A stretch of DNA of 64,000 nucleotides from Paenibacillus albus (GCF_003952225.1 NZ_CP034437.1:3470001-3534000), one strand, 5' to 3'; positions 53,982 through 63,814 are shown, numbered from the stretch's first letter. The notes: generated from the letters alone by a model not told the origin. Made by a program: numbers and translations.

Positions 53982-54650
53982 TTACGATTGCTTACGCAGC
54001 AATGCCCGGAAACAATGAATTCCGCCCCAATATTCCGTCCGGAGCGAGTTGCCGGTCATCGCGGTATCGAAGCTGCTATAAAATTCGAGTCCGGCCTGGC
54101 GGACGATGGAATGAAAATAGCTGAGGTTGACTGCTGGATAATCTAGCGTGATTACAATTACGCCGTCGGCGCGTAAGGTTCGTTCAAATTCCTTAAGCGC
54201 AAGCAGGGCATCTGCAGGTGTCAAATGCTCCAATACGGAGATACAGAAGATTTTGTCAAAGAGCTGATTTTCATAGGGGAGGTCTGTAATGCTCGCTTGG
54301 TTGAGCGTGATGCTGCCTTCTTCATAGGTGGAGGTTACTGCCGCTGCAGCTGCTTCGCCAATGTCCAGAGCGACCTCCTTCAGTATCGATGGGAATGAAG
54401 TAATGCGGGGATCCAAGTCGCACGCGAATGTCCTGCGAGCATGGTTCGCCAGGTGGAATTTGAACGGATGTGAAATCCCGCATGCCGCATCGAGCACGGT
54501 GTCGGTTGGTTCTACAAATAACGAACACCATGCATATTCATAAGGTCTGCTCCACCACTCATAAGGCAAGCTGTAGACAAAATGTCTCAACGCAGCATCG
54601 TCCTTACGCACGAAACGGGACACGTATTGTTCCTCAGTCAGCTGATTCAT
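53982..54650 (-). CDS. Class I SAM-dependent methyltransferase
   Basis: A 222-residue methyltransferase. Motif I is VLDAACGISHPFKF, a variant with AACGIS instead of GxGxG, and the acidic residue is in FACDLDPRI. CISVLEHLTP is motif post-I and VIVITLDYP is strand 5. Substrate unknown. It is on the strand opposite to the epimerase gene, with a divergent gap of 169 bases. Confidence 0.8.
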   Translation of the reverse strand: MNQLTEEQYVSRFVRKDDAALRHFVYSLPYEWWSRPYEYAWCSLFVEPTDTVLDAACGISHPFKFHLANHARRTFACDLDPRITSFPSILKEVALDIGEAAAAAVTSTYEEGSITLNQASITDLPYENQLFDKIFCISVLEHLTPADALLALKEFERTLRADGVIVITLDYPAVNLSYFHSIVRQAGLEFYSSFDTAMTGNSLRTEYWGGIHCFRALLRKQS

Positions 54651-54819
54651 CGATTAGTCTCCTTCATTACGTAATAAATGGCTAGAATCTATTTCAAGTC
54701 TATGAATCGCAATCCGCGTTTATATCACATTCGTTTCGAAAGACTTTCGTTACGGGGCGAGTGGTTGTGATATGATAGCGAGTAGATTGTTATATACTAG
54801 GAGGAGGGCGAAGACGAGG

Positions 54820-55683
54820 ATGAAAGTACTTGTTACAGGAGCTTGCGGCAATGGCGGTCAAGCGGTATGCAGGGAGCTGGTGCAAGCCGGATATGAGGTT
54901 CGTATGGCCGATGTGAATCCGCCGAGCGCAGCAGATCTGCGGGAGCTTGAATTTGTCAGATGCGATACGCGCACTGTTACGGATGTGCAGCAAGCGGTGA
55001 AAGGGGTGGACGGGGTCATCCATCTCGCAGCATGGCATTGCGCGCATCAGCCTCCAATCAGTGACGATTCAATCTTCGCGGTTAACGTCGATGGGACCTA
55101 TCAGGTGCTCGAAGCTTGCCGCAGAGAAGGTATCCAATCCATTGTTTATGCTTCGTCGATGGCTTACGGCTGGGGTTCGGTATATAGCGTGACCAAAGTG
55201 ATTGGGGAAGACTTGTGTCGTTCCTATCACGAGATGACAGGGGCTTCCATCGCGATGCTTCGCTATCATGAATTTATTCCTAGACCGTATCTGGAATTCG
55301 GCTCCAAGCTGCTTCGTAATGGCGTGGATCGGCGTGATGTGGCGCGGGCAACCGTTGCAGCATTGGCTGCAGCGAGCAAACGCGAATTTGGCTTGTTCCG
55401 CACAATCGTACATACGAATCATGGCTTGCCCGAAGAAGTAAGAGCGAACTTCCGCGATCTCGGACCTGATTGGTGCGAAGAGCAAGTGCCGGGAGCTGCC
55501 GCGCTTATCTCCAAATACGGCATCTCACTACCGAATGAAGTGGAGCAGCATGATCTGTCCGAGGCCGCCGATGTGCTCGGATGGACGCCGCAGGTTGGAT
55601 TCGTAGAGTTTCTACGCGATCTGAAGCAGCGCGATGAGCGCGGTGAAGATGTAGCGAGCTTGTTCGTACCTTCGGAGCTATAA
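54820..55683 (+). CDS. NAD(P)-dependent epimerase/dehydratase
   Basis: A 287-residue short-chain (extended SDR) enzyme. The dinucleotide-binding loop is VTGACGNGG at the N-terminus, and the catalytic pair is YSVTK (Tyr and Lys), preceded by YASSMAYGWG with Ser. HLAAWHCAHQP is the strand-4 block. It would act on a nucleotide-sugar or similar hydroxy compound. ATG 54820 is chosen because the SDR fold starts at once; an upstream start would add an unneeded, basic leader. Confidence 0.85.
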   Translation: MKVLVTGACGNGGQAVCRELVQAGYEVRMADVNPPSAADLRELEFVRCDTRTVTDVQQAVKGVDGVIHLAAWHCAHQPPISDDSIFAVNVDGTYQVLEACRREGIQSIVYASSMAYGWGSVYSVTKVIGEDLCRSYHEMTGASIAMLRYHEFIPRPYLEFGSKLLRNGVDRRDVARATVAALAAASKREFGLFRTIVHTNHGLPEEVRANFRDLGPDWCEEQVPGAAALISKYGISLPNEVEQHDLSEAADVLGWTPQVGFVEFLRDLKQRDERGEDVASLFVPSEL

Positions 55684-55800
55684 AATATTTGGAAGACCGC
55701 TACCCAAGCGGTCTTTCTTTGTATGTGGAACTTTTGCTTAACCAGTCACGTCATAGAGGTGGATGATATATCCAACGCTCATAGAGAGGATCCAGTGCAG

Positions 55801-56988
55801 ATGAAACGAATGGTTGTTATCCTCATGACAGCTGCAGCTCTTCTAACGACAAGCTTATACTCTAATGCTGCGCCGGCAGTCCATGCGGAAGCTCAGCTTA
55901 GCGACCCGCAACATGATATAGCGAAGATGTATCGCATTAAGCATCAGCTCCAGATGACCCAGCTAAGCACAAAGGCTTTGCTAGACGGGAAGCCGATTGA
56001 AATTAGTCAACCTCTGGTGAGAGAGGGACGAGTCTTCGTGTCTCTGCGCACGTTGCGTCTATCAGGTGCCGCGAAGAGCGTGAACTGGGACCCGGTGAAG
56101 AGGACGGTCCACATTGTGATGAACAAGGAAGTGGGACCGCCGCTCGGCGAGGTGATTTTCCGAATCGGATCTGATCAAATTTACACTTCGGATGGCATGC
56201 CGATGCGAGATCCCGCGATTGCTAAACCTTTTCTGCAGGAAGGGACTGCATATGTACCTGTTGCAGATTTAACCATGCTTGGGATGTACGCAGAGATGAA
56301 AGGGCAGAGCATTAGCTGGAGCTGGAGCGACAAATTTATTGAGATGTTTACGACGAGGTGGGAGACGGATCAGGAGCAAGTCACCTTTTCGATGCTATAT
56401 CAGAAGGACATGGATCCACCGCAATATTTGCGAATCGAAGACAGTACAAGCGGCTCCGGCGGATCGGGTTATGTGACCGCGAAGAACATTGCCCTGGATG
56501 GCCGCCTTTATTATCGGTATCAATTTACCGTCAAGCTACGGCCGGGCGTGAATCCGCTCATGCTCGCCGCGACAACAACGGTGAGTGGGCATTTCGAGGT
56601 GAAACGGCTGATTGCGGATCCTTCTACCGTGCCCATTCAGAAGCTTGGGCCAGACGGAGAGAATCTGGTATTCACGAAGCCGACTGCAGGCTACGTTCCA
56701 TTGAAGCCGAATGAACCGCTCGCGTTGGAAGGAACGATTACGCAGCTAAATCCGCTCTTCGACAAGCTGACTGCCGAGGTAGAGCAGTATAGGCCGGATG
56801 CAAAAGGAACTTGGCAGATCTATAAGCCGGTTCAGCAGGTAGAGCTGCCGATTGTTGATCAGCGATTTGAAGGCGAGCTTCGCTTCACTGAGAAAGGCTC
56901 GTATATCGTCACGATCATGAGTCCGAAATATATGGGACCGGAGCAGCTAAGGACGCCTTGGGCAAGGCTTATTGTTGAAGTCGAGTAG
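55801..56988 (+). CDS. Exported stalk-domain (copper amine oxidase N-like) protein
   Basis: A 395-residue secreted protein. The signal peptide of about 30 residues probably ends at VHAEA. The next part, with LLDGKPIEISQPLVREGRVFVSLRTL, is the Cu_amine_oxidN1/stalk repeat common in Paenibacillus surface proteins, and a second repeat has LQEGTAYVPVADLTMLG. The C-terminal 200 residues are unfamiliar and beta-rich. ATG 55801 follows AGAGAGGA by 10 bases. Function unknown. Confidence 0.8.
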   Translation: MKRMVVILMTAAALLTTSLYSNAAPAVHAEAQLSDPQHDIAKMYRIKHQLQMTQLSTKALLDGKPIEISQPLVREGRVFVSLRTLRLSGAAKSVNWDPVKRTVHIVMNKEVGPPLGEVIFRIGSDQIYTSDGMPMRDPAIAKPFLQEGTAYVPVADLTMLGMYAEMKGQSISWSWSDKFIEMFTTRWETDQEQVTFSMLYQKDMDPPQYLRIEDSTSGSGGSGYVTAKNIALDGRLYYRYQFTVKLRPGVNPLMLAATTTVSGHFEVKRLIADPSTVPIQKLGPDGENLVFTKPTAGYVPLKPNEPLALEGTITQLNPLFDKLTAEVEQYRPDAKGTWQIYKPVQQVELPIVDQRFEGELRFTEKGSYIVTIMSPKYMGPEQLRTPWARLIVEVE

Positions 56989-57077
56989 CGGCAAGCGGGC
57001 TGAGAACTGAGTAATTCACTCCTAATTTGGAAAATATAAACAACATTGTTTTCTGAATTGCAAAGGAGCCATGACAA

Positions 57078-58385
57078 ATGAAAAGAACGGTATCTGCACC
57101 GTCCCGGCAAGCGGTTATTGAAGAAATACGAAGAGTTTCGAATAAGCTGGATCAGGAACAAGATCTAAGGCCGCTTGCGGAGGCAGCGGGTAGCTCGAAG
57201 ATTGCGCTGCTCGGTGAAGCGAGTCATGGCACAAGTGAATTTTATACATACCGAACCTCGCTTTCGAAGCTGCTCATTGCAGAGCATGGATTTACTTTCA
57301 TCGCAGTAGAAGGTGATTGGCCCTCTTGCTATGAGGTGAATAAATATGTGAAGCATGCGCCAGACGCCAAGGCTTCCATCGAAGAGGTGCTTCAATCCTT
57401 CGACAGATGGCCGACCTGGATGTGGTCGAATGCGGAGACTCGGGATTTGGTCGCTTGGCTTCGTGAATACAATCGCGAATTGCCGGAGGAGAAGCGGGTC
57501 GGTTTCTACGGACTTGATGTATATAGTCTGTGGGAGTCGATGGATGAGATTATTAAACATCTGAAGAAGACGAATTCTCCAGAGCTGCCAGCAGCATTGA
57601 AGGCGTTCGCCTGCTTCGAGCCGCATGGAAGAGAAGGACAGAACTATGGGATGACCGCCGCATTCTTCTCGGAAACCTGCCAAGATGAGGTAATGCAGTT
57701 GCTGGCGCAGCTTGAAGCTAAGCGAAAAGACAGCACAAATGGAAGCGTGGACGTTGGCAGCGGCAAGCATGAATCACTCCTGAATGATGAGATTAACGGC
57801 CTTGTTGCCGTGAATGCGGAGCGATATTATGAGTCGATGGTGAAGGGCGGCCCAGAATCATGGAACATTCGAGATCGGCATATGGTAGAAGCACTTCATC
57901 GGGTCATGAACTTCTATGGTTCTGAGGCAAAAGCAATTGTGTGGGAGCATAACACGCATATTGGAGATGCCCGCGCAACCGACATGCTTGCTGATGAAAT
58001 GGTCAATGTCGGGCAGCTTGTGCGAGAACAGGCCCAGCAGACTGACGACGTGTTCATTATTGGGGCGGGTACATATCGCGGCACCGTTATTGCTGCAAAT
58101 GCATGGGAGTCAAAGCTTGAAGCGATGCGCGTGCCGCCGGCGATGAAGGGCAGCTGGGAGGAGCTTATGCACGAAGCAGGAGCGCATGATCAATGGCTGA
58201 TTTTTAAAGGTGCTGATTCGCCGCTCTTTCATGACACGTATGGGCACAGAGCTATTGGTGTTGTCTATCATCCGCATTACGAGAGGGGCAATTATGTGCC
58301 AAGTGTAATGGCGGAGCGCTACGACGCTTTTGTGTTCATCAATGAATCGCATGCGCTGACACCGCTTGAGCTTGCACTCGTGTAG
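57078..58385 (+). CDS. Erythromycin esterase family protein
   Basis: A 435-residue homologue of the Ere esterases. LLGEASHGTSEFYTYR holds the catalytic His and Glu region, FIAVEGDWPSCYEVN and YGLDVYSLWESMDEI follow, and AIVWEHNTHIGDARATDM contains another conserved His. Ere proteins hydrolyse the macrolide lactone ring, but many Bacillus members of this group are not tested or do not act on erythromycin. AAAGGAG precedes ATG 57078. Confidence 0.88.
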   Translation: MKRTVSAPSRQAVIEEIRRVSNKLDQEQDLRPLAEAAGSSKIALLGEASHGTSEFYTYRTSLSKLLIAEHGFTFIAVEGDWPSCYEVNKYVKHAPDAKASIEEVLQSFDRWPTWMWSNAETRDLVAWLREYNRELPEEKRVGFYGLDVYSLWESMDEIIKHLKKTNSPELPAALKAFACFEPHGREGQNYGMTAAFFSETCQDEVMQLLAQLEAKRKDSTNGSVDVGSGKHESLLNDEINGLVAVNAERYYESMVKGGPESWNIRDRHMVEALHRVMNFYGSEAKAIVWEHNTHIGDARATDMLADEMVNVGQLVREQAQQTDDVFIIGAGTYRGTVIAANAWESKLEAMRVPPAMKGSWEELMHEAGAHDQWLIFKGADSPLFHDTYGHRAIGVVYHPHYERGNYVPSVMAERYDAFVFINESHALTPLELALV

Positions 58386-58426
58386 AGGGACGTATCTTAA
58401 GTTCGGTTAAGGGAGGCGGAACATGG

Positions 58427-59326
58427 ATGATTACTTTTATCCCAATGAGCAAGCTGTCGATCGAACAACTGGTGACGCTGTGGAACCGCGGCTTCGAAGG
58501 ATATTTCACTAACATGACGCTTAGTATGGATCGATATATCGCACGGGTTGCGAGCGAAGGGCTCTCCTTGGAACATTCGTTAGCCGCTTATGACGGTAAC
58601 GAGCCGGTAGGGTTCGTAATGAATGGCTTCCGAATTATTAATGGGAAAAAAGTAGCTTGGAATGGAGGAACCGGGATTTCGCCGGCGTACCGGGGGCAAG
58701 GCTATGGCAAGCAGCTCATGCAGCAGAACGTGCAGCTGTATCGGGATCAAGCGGTAGATATCGCGCTTCTCGAAGCTATGAGCCAGAACGAGCCCGCAAT
58801 CAAGCTTTACACAAGTACGGGTTATCAGATAACGGAGCGGCTCGTCGGCTTGGAGCAGACGGGATCATTGAAGGAGCAGTTTCAGCAGTTTGAGCTTTCT
58901 GCAGAAGCTACTCGCCTCTATTCCATATCGAAGGCGCTCCCGATCGAAGTACAGCAAGTGCCATATTATCGGCAAATGGCCGCTTGGCAGACGCAGTGGG
59001 CTAGTATTAGGGACGGCGAATGTTTGCTCGTAGCGGATCGTACGAATAGTGATGCGGCTATCGGATATGCACTGTTCAGACGGAGCTACAATGTGGACGG
59101 GAGCCTCGCGTCTATTGTTCTATATCAGTGCGAGGCATCCCCAGGTCGAACGGACAGCGAGGAGATCCTGCAAGCTGCGCTCAAGGAGCTCTATTTGCCA
59201 GAACAGACGACTTGCAGACGAATCGCGCTCAACATTAGGGAGAGCAACGGGACACTAATCACGCTGCTGGAAAGACTGGGATTCAGCCGGTTTTTGGAGC
59301 AGGTCCATATGGAGCTCCGATTCTAG
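58427..59326 (+). CDS. GNAT family N-acetyltransferase with two GNAT-like halves
   Basis: A 299-residue protein. The first half is a full GNAT: NGGTGISPAYRGQGYGKQLM is the acetyl-CoA loop and IKLYTSTGYQITERL its end. The second half lacks a clear loop but keeps the ending TLLERLGFSRFLEQVHMEL, so it is likely a decayed second GNAT domain. The acceptor is unknown. GGAGGCGG precedes the start. Confidence 0.85.
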   Translation: MITFIPMSKLSIEQLVTLWNRGFEGYFTNMTLSMDRYIARVASEGLSLEHSLAAYDGNEPVGFVMNGFRIINGKKVAWNGGTGISPAYRGQGYGKQLMQQNVQLYRDQAVDIALLEAMSQNEPAIKLYTSTGYQITERLVGLEQTGSLKEQFQQFELSAEATRLYSISKALPIEVQQVPYYRQMAAWQTQWASIRDGECLLVADRTNSDAAIGYALFRRSYNVDGSLASIVLYQCEASPGRTDSEEILQAALKELYLPEQTTCRRIALNIRESNGTLITLLERLGFSRFLEQVHMELRF

Positions 59327-59415
59327 CAACCTAAACTTGCATCCGTTTTCAATCAATTCTATAATGTGCTTGTACAAGAAGTGAATGCCATTATGAGGAT
59401 GAAGGAGTTGTTGTT

Positions 59416-59979
59416 ATGTTTGACATTGCCATCATCGGTGCTGGACCTGCAGGAGCCAGCGCAGCATTGTTCACTGCAAAGGCGGGCAAGAAGACTTTAC
59501 TCATTGATAGTGATAAGAGTGTTACTAAAAAAGCTTGGATCGAGAACCATTACGGCGTTCCTGGCCTGAAAGGTCCTGAGCTCGTCGATATTGGCAAGCA
59601 GCAGGCGACCAAGTTCGGTGCGGAGCTTGTCGCAGATGCCGTCGTTAATGTTACGAAGCAGGAGAACGGTTTCAAAGTTGAAACGGAGAGCTCGTCGTAC
59701 GAGGCGACTCACGTGGTCTTCGCTACAGGCCTCGGTGCAGATCTTGCAGAGAAAATCGGACTTGAGATCAAGCCTGGTACGGAGCCGCGCATTAAGTCGA
59801 TTATCGCATGTGACGCGAGCGGCAAGACGAACATTGAAGGCATCTGGGCAGCGGGTACGATTGCCGGTGTCAGTATGCATACGATTATTACTGCCGGCGA
59901 CGGCGCGAAAGTGGCCATCAACATTATTAGCGAGCTGAACGGTACTCGTTATGTGGATCATGATTTGCTCACAACTTAA
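59416..59979 (+). CDS. Short NAD(P)/FAD-dependent oxidoreductase
   Basis: A 187-residue flavoprotein related to the FAD-binding half of thioredoxin reductases. The FAD loop is IIGAGPAGASAAL, and near the end GIWAAGTIAGVSMHTIITAGDG matches the C-terminal FAD contact of that family. It lacks the CxxC redox pair and the NADPH domain, so it is half the usual length. It may depend on a partner or have another role. Confidence 0.75.
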   Translation: MFDIAIIGAGPAGASAALFTAKAGKKTLLIDSDKSVTKKAWIENHYGVPGLKGPELVDIGKQQATKFGAELVADAVVNVTKQENGFKVETESSSYEATHVVFATGLGADLAEKIGLEIKPGTEPRIKSIIACDASGKTNIEGIWAAGTIAGVSMHTIITAGDGAKVAINIISELNGTRYVDHDLLTT

Positions 59980-59996
59980 TTTCGCTTAAACAGTGA

Positions 59997-60030
59997 AAGA
60001 GGAGCTGTCCCGATGGGGCAGTTCCTCTTT
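59997..60030. terminator. Bidirectional terminator between convergent genes
   Basis: AAGAGGAGCTGTCCC and GGGGCAGTTCCTCTT pair almost fully around GAT. It serves the oxidoreductase gene and the convergent ABC permease gene. Confidence 0.85.
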
Positions 60031-60047
60031 GTATTTTGCATGAGTAT

Positions 60048-60854
60048 TTATTTGGAAATCCGCCAATTTGCCAGCTTCAAAGTTGCCGAGATGGATACAA
60101 CCGCAAAGCCGAGTAATACGATGCAGTTGATCATAACGTCATGCGTCCAACCGATCAGCATCGAGCCTCGGAGAGCTTCAGCCGCATAGGTGGTCGGGAG
60201 CAAATATGAGATCCATTGAATGGGGAGTGGCAGTTGATCGATCGACACCATGACTGGCGATAAGAACGTAATCAGCATCATGAGCGCTTGAGCGAGCATG
60301 TTCGTGAGCTGGTGATTCGGCGACCAGAAGCCCATGCACACGCCGATACCAACGACGCTTGCTAACGCTAGAATGGCCACGAGCGGAAGTGCCCAGGAGA
60401 AGTGGAACTGAATATCATACATCCACTGACCGAATAAAGCTAGAAGGACGAAGGAAGGCACCGTGCTCATAAGCCCTCTAAGCAGGATGGCAATAACGAA
60501 ATTGAGCTTAGCAATCGGCAGCGAGGCATAGAATGTGAAATGACCATCATGCTTCTGCCACGATATCTCTTGCGCCATCGCATTCAAGCCCATGACGAGC
60601 AAGCCGAAAATCATGTTGCCCGCAATGATCTGAATCATGGCTTCCTTGGTAGGGTTCTCTATGAAGAATCGCATGAATAAGAGTGTCGTTAGCGGGAACA
60701 TCGTTGCCATAAGCACGACCCATACCCATGTGTCTCTAATAATTGCGAACTGGATGCGGAAGAGAATGCTAAGCTCCGTCCATATTCTCGCAGGACTTGG
60801 AGCAATGGAGGATCTCTCTATAGGTTGAAGCTTTGCTTCGGCAGCTGATTTCAT
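60048..60854 (-). CDS. ABC-2 type exporter permease
   Basis: A 268-residue membrane protein with about six helices, such as VLMATMFPLTTLLFMRFF and the last, IVLLGFAVVSISATLKL. MNAMAQEISWQKHDGHFTFYASLP and LPTTYAAEALRG are usual blocks of ABC-2 permeases (the latter before the last helix). It forms an exporter with the ATPase gene, whose stop overlaps its start by four bases. Substrate unknown. Confidence 0.88.
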   Translation of the reverse strand: MKSAAEAKLQPIERSSIAPSPARIWTELSILFRIQFAIIRDTWVWVVLMATMFPLTTLLFMRFFIENPTKEAMIQIIAGNMIFGLLVMGLNAMAQEISWQKHDGHFTFYASLPIAKLNFVIAILLRGLMSTVPSFVLLALFGQWMYDIQFHFSWALPLVAILALASVVGIGVCMGFWSPNHQLTNMLAQALMMLITFLSPVMVSIDQLPLPIQWISYLLPTTYAAEALRGSMLIGWTHDVMINCIVLLGFAVVSISATLKLANWRISK

Positions 60855-61813
60855 AGACCGCTCACCTCATTTTGCGCAGCGTTATCAATATGGAAATAGA
60901 CATCCTCCAAGCTGGAAGGCTTAATCGAATATTCGAGGATCGGCAGCTCCGGGCGGCTCGTTATGAAATCCAGCAGCTCGCTGGCCTCGCGTTTCTCTGC
61001 AAGCAAGAGAAGGCGGTTCTCGGAGAGTACCTGGACGGAGCCGAAGCGGGCTAGCATAGCTTCCATCTCGTCGCGAGTGCCCATCGAAGTGAACAGCTCG
61101 AACTTGAGCCGCGGGTCCACCTGCTGTTTCAGCTTCGCGACCGAATCGATGGCAAGCAGCTTGCCGTGATTGATAACAGCAACGCGGTGCACAACCTGCT
61201 CGGCCTCTAGTACATTATGGGTGACAAGAATAATGGTAGCGCCTTCACGATTTCGCATGTTAATCATGTCCCACACCAGTCGTCGGTTGCGCGGATCCAG
61301 CTCATTCGTAGGCTCATCGAGAATGAGCACAGGCGAATGCCCAATTAAGACTGTTCCAATACCAATCATCCGCTTCTGTCCGCCGGATAGCTGCTTGAGC
61401 TGTTTATCACGGAATTTGCTCATCTCGAATTGCTCGAGCAGCTCCTTCGTTTGGCGCGTTGCGTCATCTCTTGACATTCCTCTTAATCGGCCTGTGAATT
61501 CCAGTGCTTCATGCACCTTTAGTGCAGCTATTGCATGAGGCTCTTGGGCGTAATAGGCGACCATGGATGCGGCTCTCTTCGTCTGCCCTGCAATATTCAT
61601 CCCGTCAAATAACACCTGCCCCTCAGTGGGCTTCAGCAAGCCGACCATTTGCTTAATCAGCGTGGACTTGCCAGCGCCGTTCGGACCGAGAATGCCGAGT
61701 ATCTCGCCTGCAGGAATGTCGAAGGAGATATTGTCATTGGCTTTTACGATGCTGCGTTTCTTGCCTTTGTACACATGACTGACATGGTCGATTTCGTAGA
61801 TTAACCGGCTCAT
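60851..61813 (-). CDS. ABC transporter ATP-binding protein
   Basis: A 320-residue ATPase. Walker A is GPNGAGKST, the signature is LSGGQKRM, Walker B is VLILDEPTNELDP, and the H-loop is LVTHNV. The C-terminal 80 residues belong to the CcmA/drug-exporter type. With the ABC-2 permease it makes a heteromeric exporter, possibly for drugs or lipids. It is the first gene of the two-gene operon. Confidence 0.92.
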   Translation of the reverse strand: MSRLIYEIDHVSHVYKGKKRSIVKANDNISFDIPAGEILGILGPNGAGKSTLIKQMVGLLKPTEGQVLFDGMNIAGQTKRAASMVAYYAQEPHAIAALKVHEALEFTGRLRGMSRDDATRQTKELLEQFEMSKFRDKQLKQLSGGQKRMIGIGTVLIGHSPVLILDEPTNELDPRNRRLVWDMINMRNREGATIILVTHNVLEAEQVVHRVAVINHGKLLAIDSVAKLKQQVDPRLKFELFTSMGTRDEMEAMLARFGSVQVLSENRLLLLAEKREASELLDFITSRPELPILEYSIKPSSLEDVYFHIDNAAQNEVSGL

Positions 61814-62060
61814 TTAAGCTACCCCCTAGACTTGATTAACCTCATTATACATTTTGTTAAAATAAGGAGCATTAGCCTTCGGAAGGGACTTCTGCTCATC
61901 CGCAGGAAGCTCCGGTTACTCGGTCTGAAGACGGAGGTGGAGCGAGGGGACCATTTACAACGGAGATCGCTCTGTGGTACTCTGGTATTCATACTATCGC
62001 TTCAACGCCAAAAAGCGTCAAAGCGTAACCGGACAACATGTGTGAAGGGAGAGGCAAGAA

Positions 62061-62342
62061 ATGACAGTTGACTTGCAGGAACTAAGAGTTCAAATTGATG
62101 CCATTGATAAACAAATGATTGCCTTGCTTGCAGAGCGTTTTCAGCTGACAGAAGAGGTAGGCAAATATAAAGCGGAGCATCAGCTTCCTCCGCAAGATAC
62201 GGTTCGTGAAGCACAGCAGTTTGTGAAGATAGCCGAGTTGTCTGAGCAGCACGGCTTGAATCCTCAATATGCGTCAGAGATATACAGACGTATCATTGAT
62301 ATTGTTATTGCAAACCATCGGGAGCTGCTGGTGAAGGCTTAG
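62061..62342 (+). CDS. aroQ: Chorismate mutase, AroQ type
   Basis: A 93-residue all-helical enzyme that turns chorismate into prephenate for Phe and Tyr synthesis. LRVQIDAIDKQMIALLAERF is the first helix with its catalytic Arg, VGKYKAEHQLPPQD has the active-site Lys, and REAQQF the Arg-Glu pair. It is a stand-alone short domain, not fused to DAHP synthase or prephenate dehydratase. AAGGGAGAGG precedes ATG 62061, and a hairpin terminator follows. Confidence 0.9.
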   Translation: MTVDLQELRVQIDAIDKQMIALLAERFQLTEEVGKYKAEHQLPPQDTVREAQQFVKIAELSEQHGLNPQYASEIYRRIIDIVIANHRELLVKA

Positions 62343-62370
62343 AGGAATATTTCGTGTTAAAGATGAAATG

Positions 62371-62402
62371 ACCTGCCGGAAGGCGAGGTCATTTTTGCTT
62401 TT
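62371..62402 (+). terminator. Rho-independent terminator after chorismate mutase
   Basis: GACCTGCC and GGCGAGGTC pair with one bulge around GGAA, followed by ATTTTTGCTTTTT. Confidence 0.75.
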
Positions 62403-62456
62403 TGCAGGATCGTTTAATGATAATCGAGAAAACAAAAGATGGTAAATCTATGAGGA

Positions 62457-62912
62457 ATGGATGGGATCATCATGGTTTCAATTCGAAGAGCAGCTGAGAA
62501 CGACCTTACAGCTGTTGCAAGACTATCTGAAATATGGACGTCCGAAAATATTACGCATGGTTTAGGCGCAAATAACGAAGAGCTCTTAAGAGGATATATT
62601 GGTGAGTACTTCTGGGTAGCGGAATTGGACTCAGAAATTGTGGGTTATATCACAGGTACCGTTCATGAGAGTGATGGATTGGCTGTCATCGAGAAAGGCG
62701 AGCAATATCTTGAGATCGACGAAGTGTACGTGCTTCCGGAATATCGGAGTATGAAGTTGGGTCATTTATTAGTGGATACCATTCTCCAAACTTCAGAAGA
62801 GAACGGCATTACTCGTTCCGTTGTTTATTCAGCGAGCAAGCAGTGGCAACAAATTGTCGGATTTTACGAGAAGCATGGTTTTAAAATGTGGTTTGTTCAA
62901 ATGTATCGGTAG
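62457..62912 (+). CDS. GNAT family N-acetyltransferase
   Basis: A 151-residue GNAT. The acetyl-CoA loop is LPEYRSMKLGHLLVD, slightly unusual with Ser-Met-Lys in place of the Arg-Gly pair, and the ending is IVGFYEKHGFKMWF. IEKGEQYLEIDEVYV is the central strand. Start is ATG 62457 or ATG 62472, the latter giving the common MVSIRRAAEND start. Acceptor unknown. Confidence 0.82.
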   Translation: MDGIIMVSIRRAAENDLTAVARLSEIWTSENITHGLGANNEELLRGYIGEYFWVAELDSEIVGYITGTVHESDGLAVIEKGEQYLEIDEVYVLPEYRSMKLGHLLVDTILQTSEENGITRSVVYSASKQWQQIVGFYEKHGFKMWFVQMYR

Positions 62913-63011
62913 CTCGATAGGACGAAACTATAAATGAAATAGATATTATATATTTAATGTATAAGTGAAATGGAGTTATGATGTCTTTACCAACTAATGG
63001 GAGATGATAGC

Positions 63012-63779
63012 ATGGACTCTATTCATGTTTGGCAAACCGAGCTGTACGATAAGAAGCTGAATTTTGTTTCTGAATTTGGTAAAGGTGTTGTTGAAGTTTT
63101 AAGCCCTGTCCGTGGAGAGAAAATATTGGATTTGGGATGTGGTACAGGAGATTTGGCGTATGAGATCTCGAAGGCCGGCGCTAATGTGATTGGCATGGAT
63201 TTATCCACACAGATGATTGGTTCTGCAAAAGAGAAATATCCTGAAATTAACTTTTTCGTTGGAGACGCCGAGAACTTCAAGCTTGATGAACAAGTTGATG
63301 CCGTATTCTCAAATGCAGCTTTACATTGGATGAAAAAACCTGAACAGGTCATTAAGTGCGTATGGGACTCGTTAAAACCAGGCGGAAGGTTTGTAGCTGA
63401 ATTCGGTGGTCAAGGAAATGTGGAGACAGTCACAAACGCAGCTAGCCAAGTGCTTGAACGAGATTATGGAATCGACGCATCCCAATTGAATCCCTGGTAC
63501 TTCCCAAGTATCGCGCAGTATAGCGCTCTGTTAGAGCAACAAGGATTTCGGGTTACGTATGCCGTTCATTTCGACAGACCGACAAGAATGCAAGATGGCG
63601 AGAACGGATTGAATATATGGCTAACAGGGTTAGCTGACGACTTATTTAGCGGACTATCTATTGAGCAGAAGGAAGACGCCATTCACAAGATCGAAGCTGA
63701 AGCTCGTGAAGAATTATTCAAAGATGGCGATTGGTATATAGACTACAAACGGATTAGGGTTAAAGCTATTAAACGATAA
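63012..63779 (+). CDS. Class I SAM-dependent methyltransferase
   Basis: A 255-residue methyltransferase similar to trans-aconitate methyltransferase-like enzymes. Motif I is ILDLGCGTGDLAYEI, the acidic residue is in IGMDLS, and FSNAALHWMKKPEQVI is a strong mark of the Tam-like group. FVAEFGGQGNVETV is strand 5. ATG 63012 has GGGAGATG 6 bases upstream; ATG 62997 lies before that site. A terminator follows. Confidence 0.88.
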   Translation: MDSIHVWQTELYDKKLNFVSEFGKGVVEVLSPVRGEKILDLGCGTGDLAYEISKAGANVIGMDLSTQMIGSAKEKYPEINFFVGDAENFKLDEQVDAVFSNAALHWMKKPEQVIKCVWDSLKPGGRFVAEFGGQGNVETVTNAASQVLERDYGIDASQLNPWYFPSIAQYSALLEQQGFRVTYAVHFDRPTRMQDGENGLNIWLTGLADDLFSGLSIEQKEDAIHKIEAEAREELFKDGDWYIDYKRIRVKAIKR

Positions 63780-63814
63780 CGGTTTGAGGCGAGATTGCAG
63801 TATCGAGTCATGTT

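Noticed and set aside
61855-62060. Structured leader before chorismate mutase, considered as a T-box
   Set aside because: No T-box AGGGTGGNACCGCG motif or specifier stem could be found; only a few weak inverted repeats.
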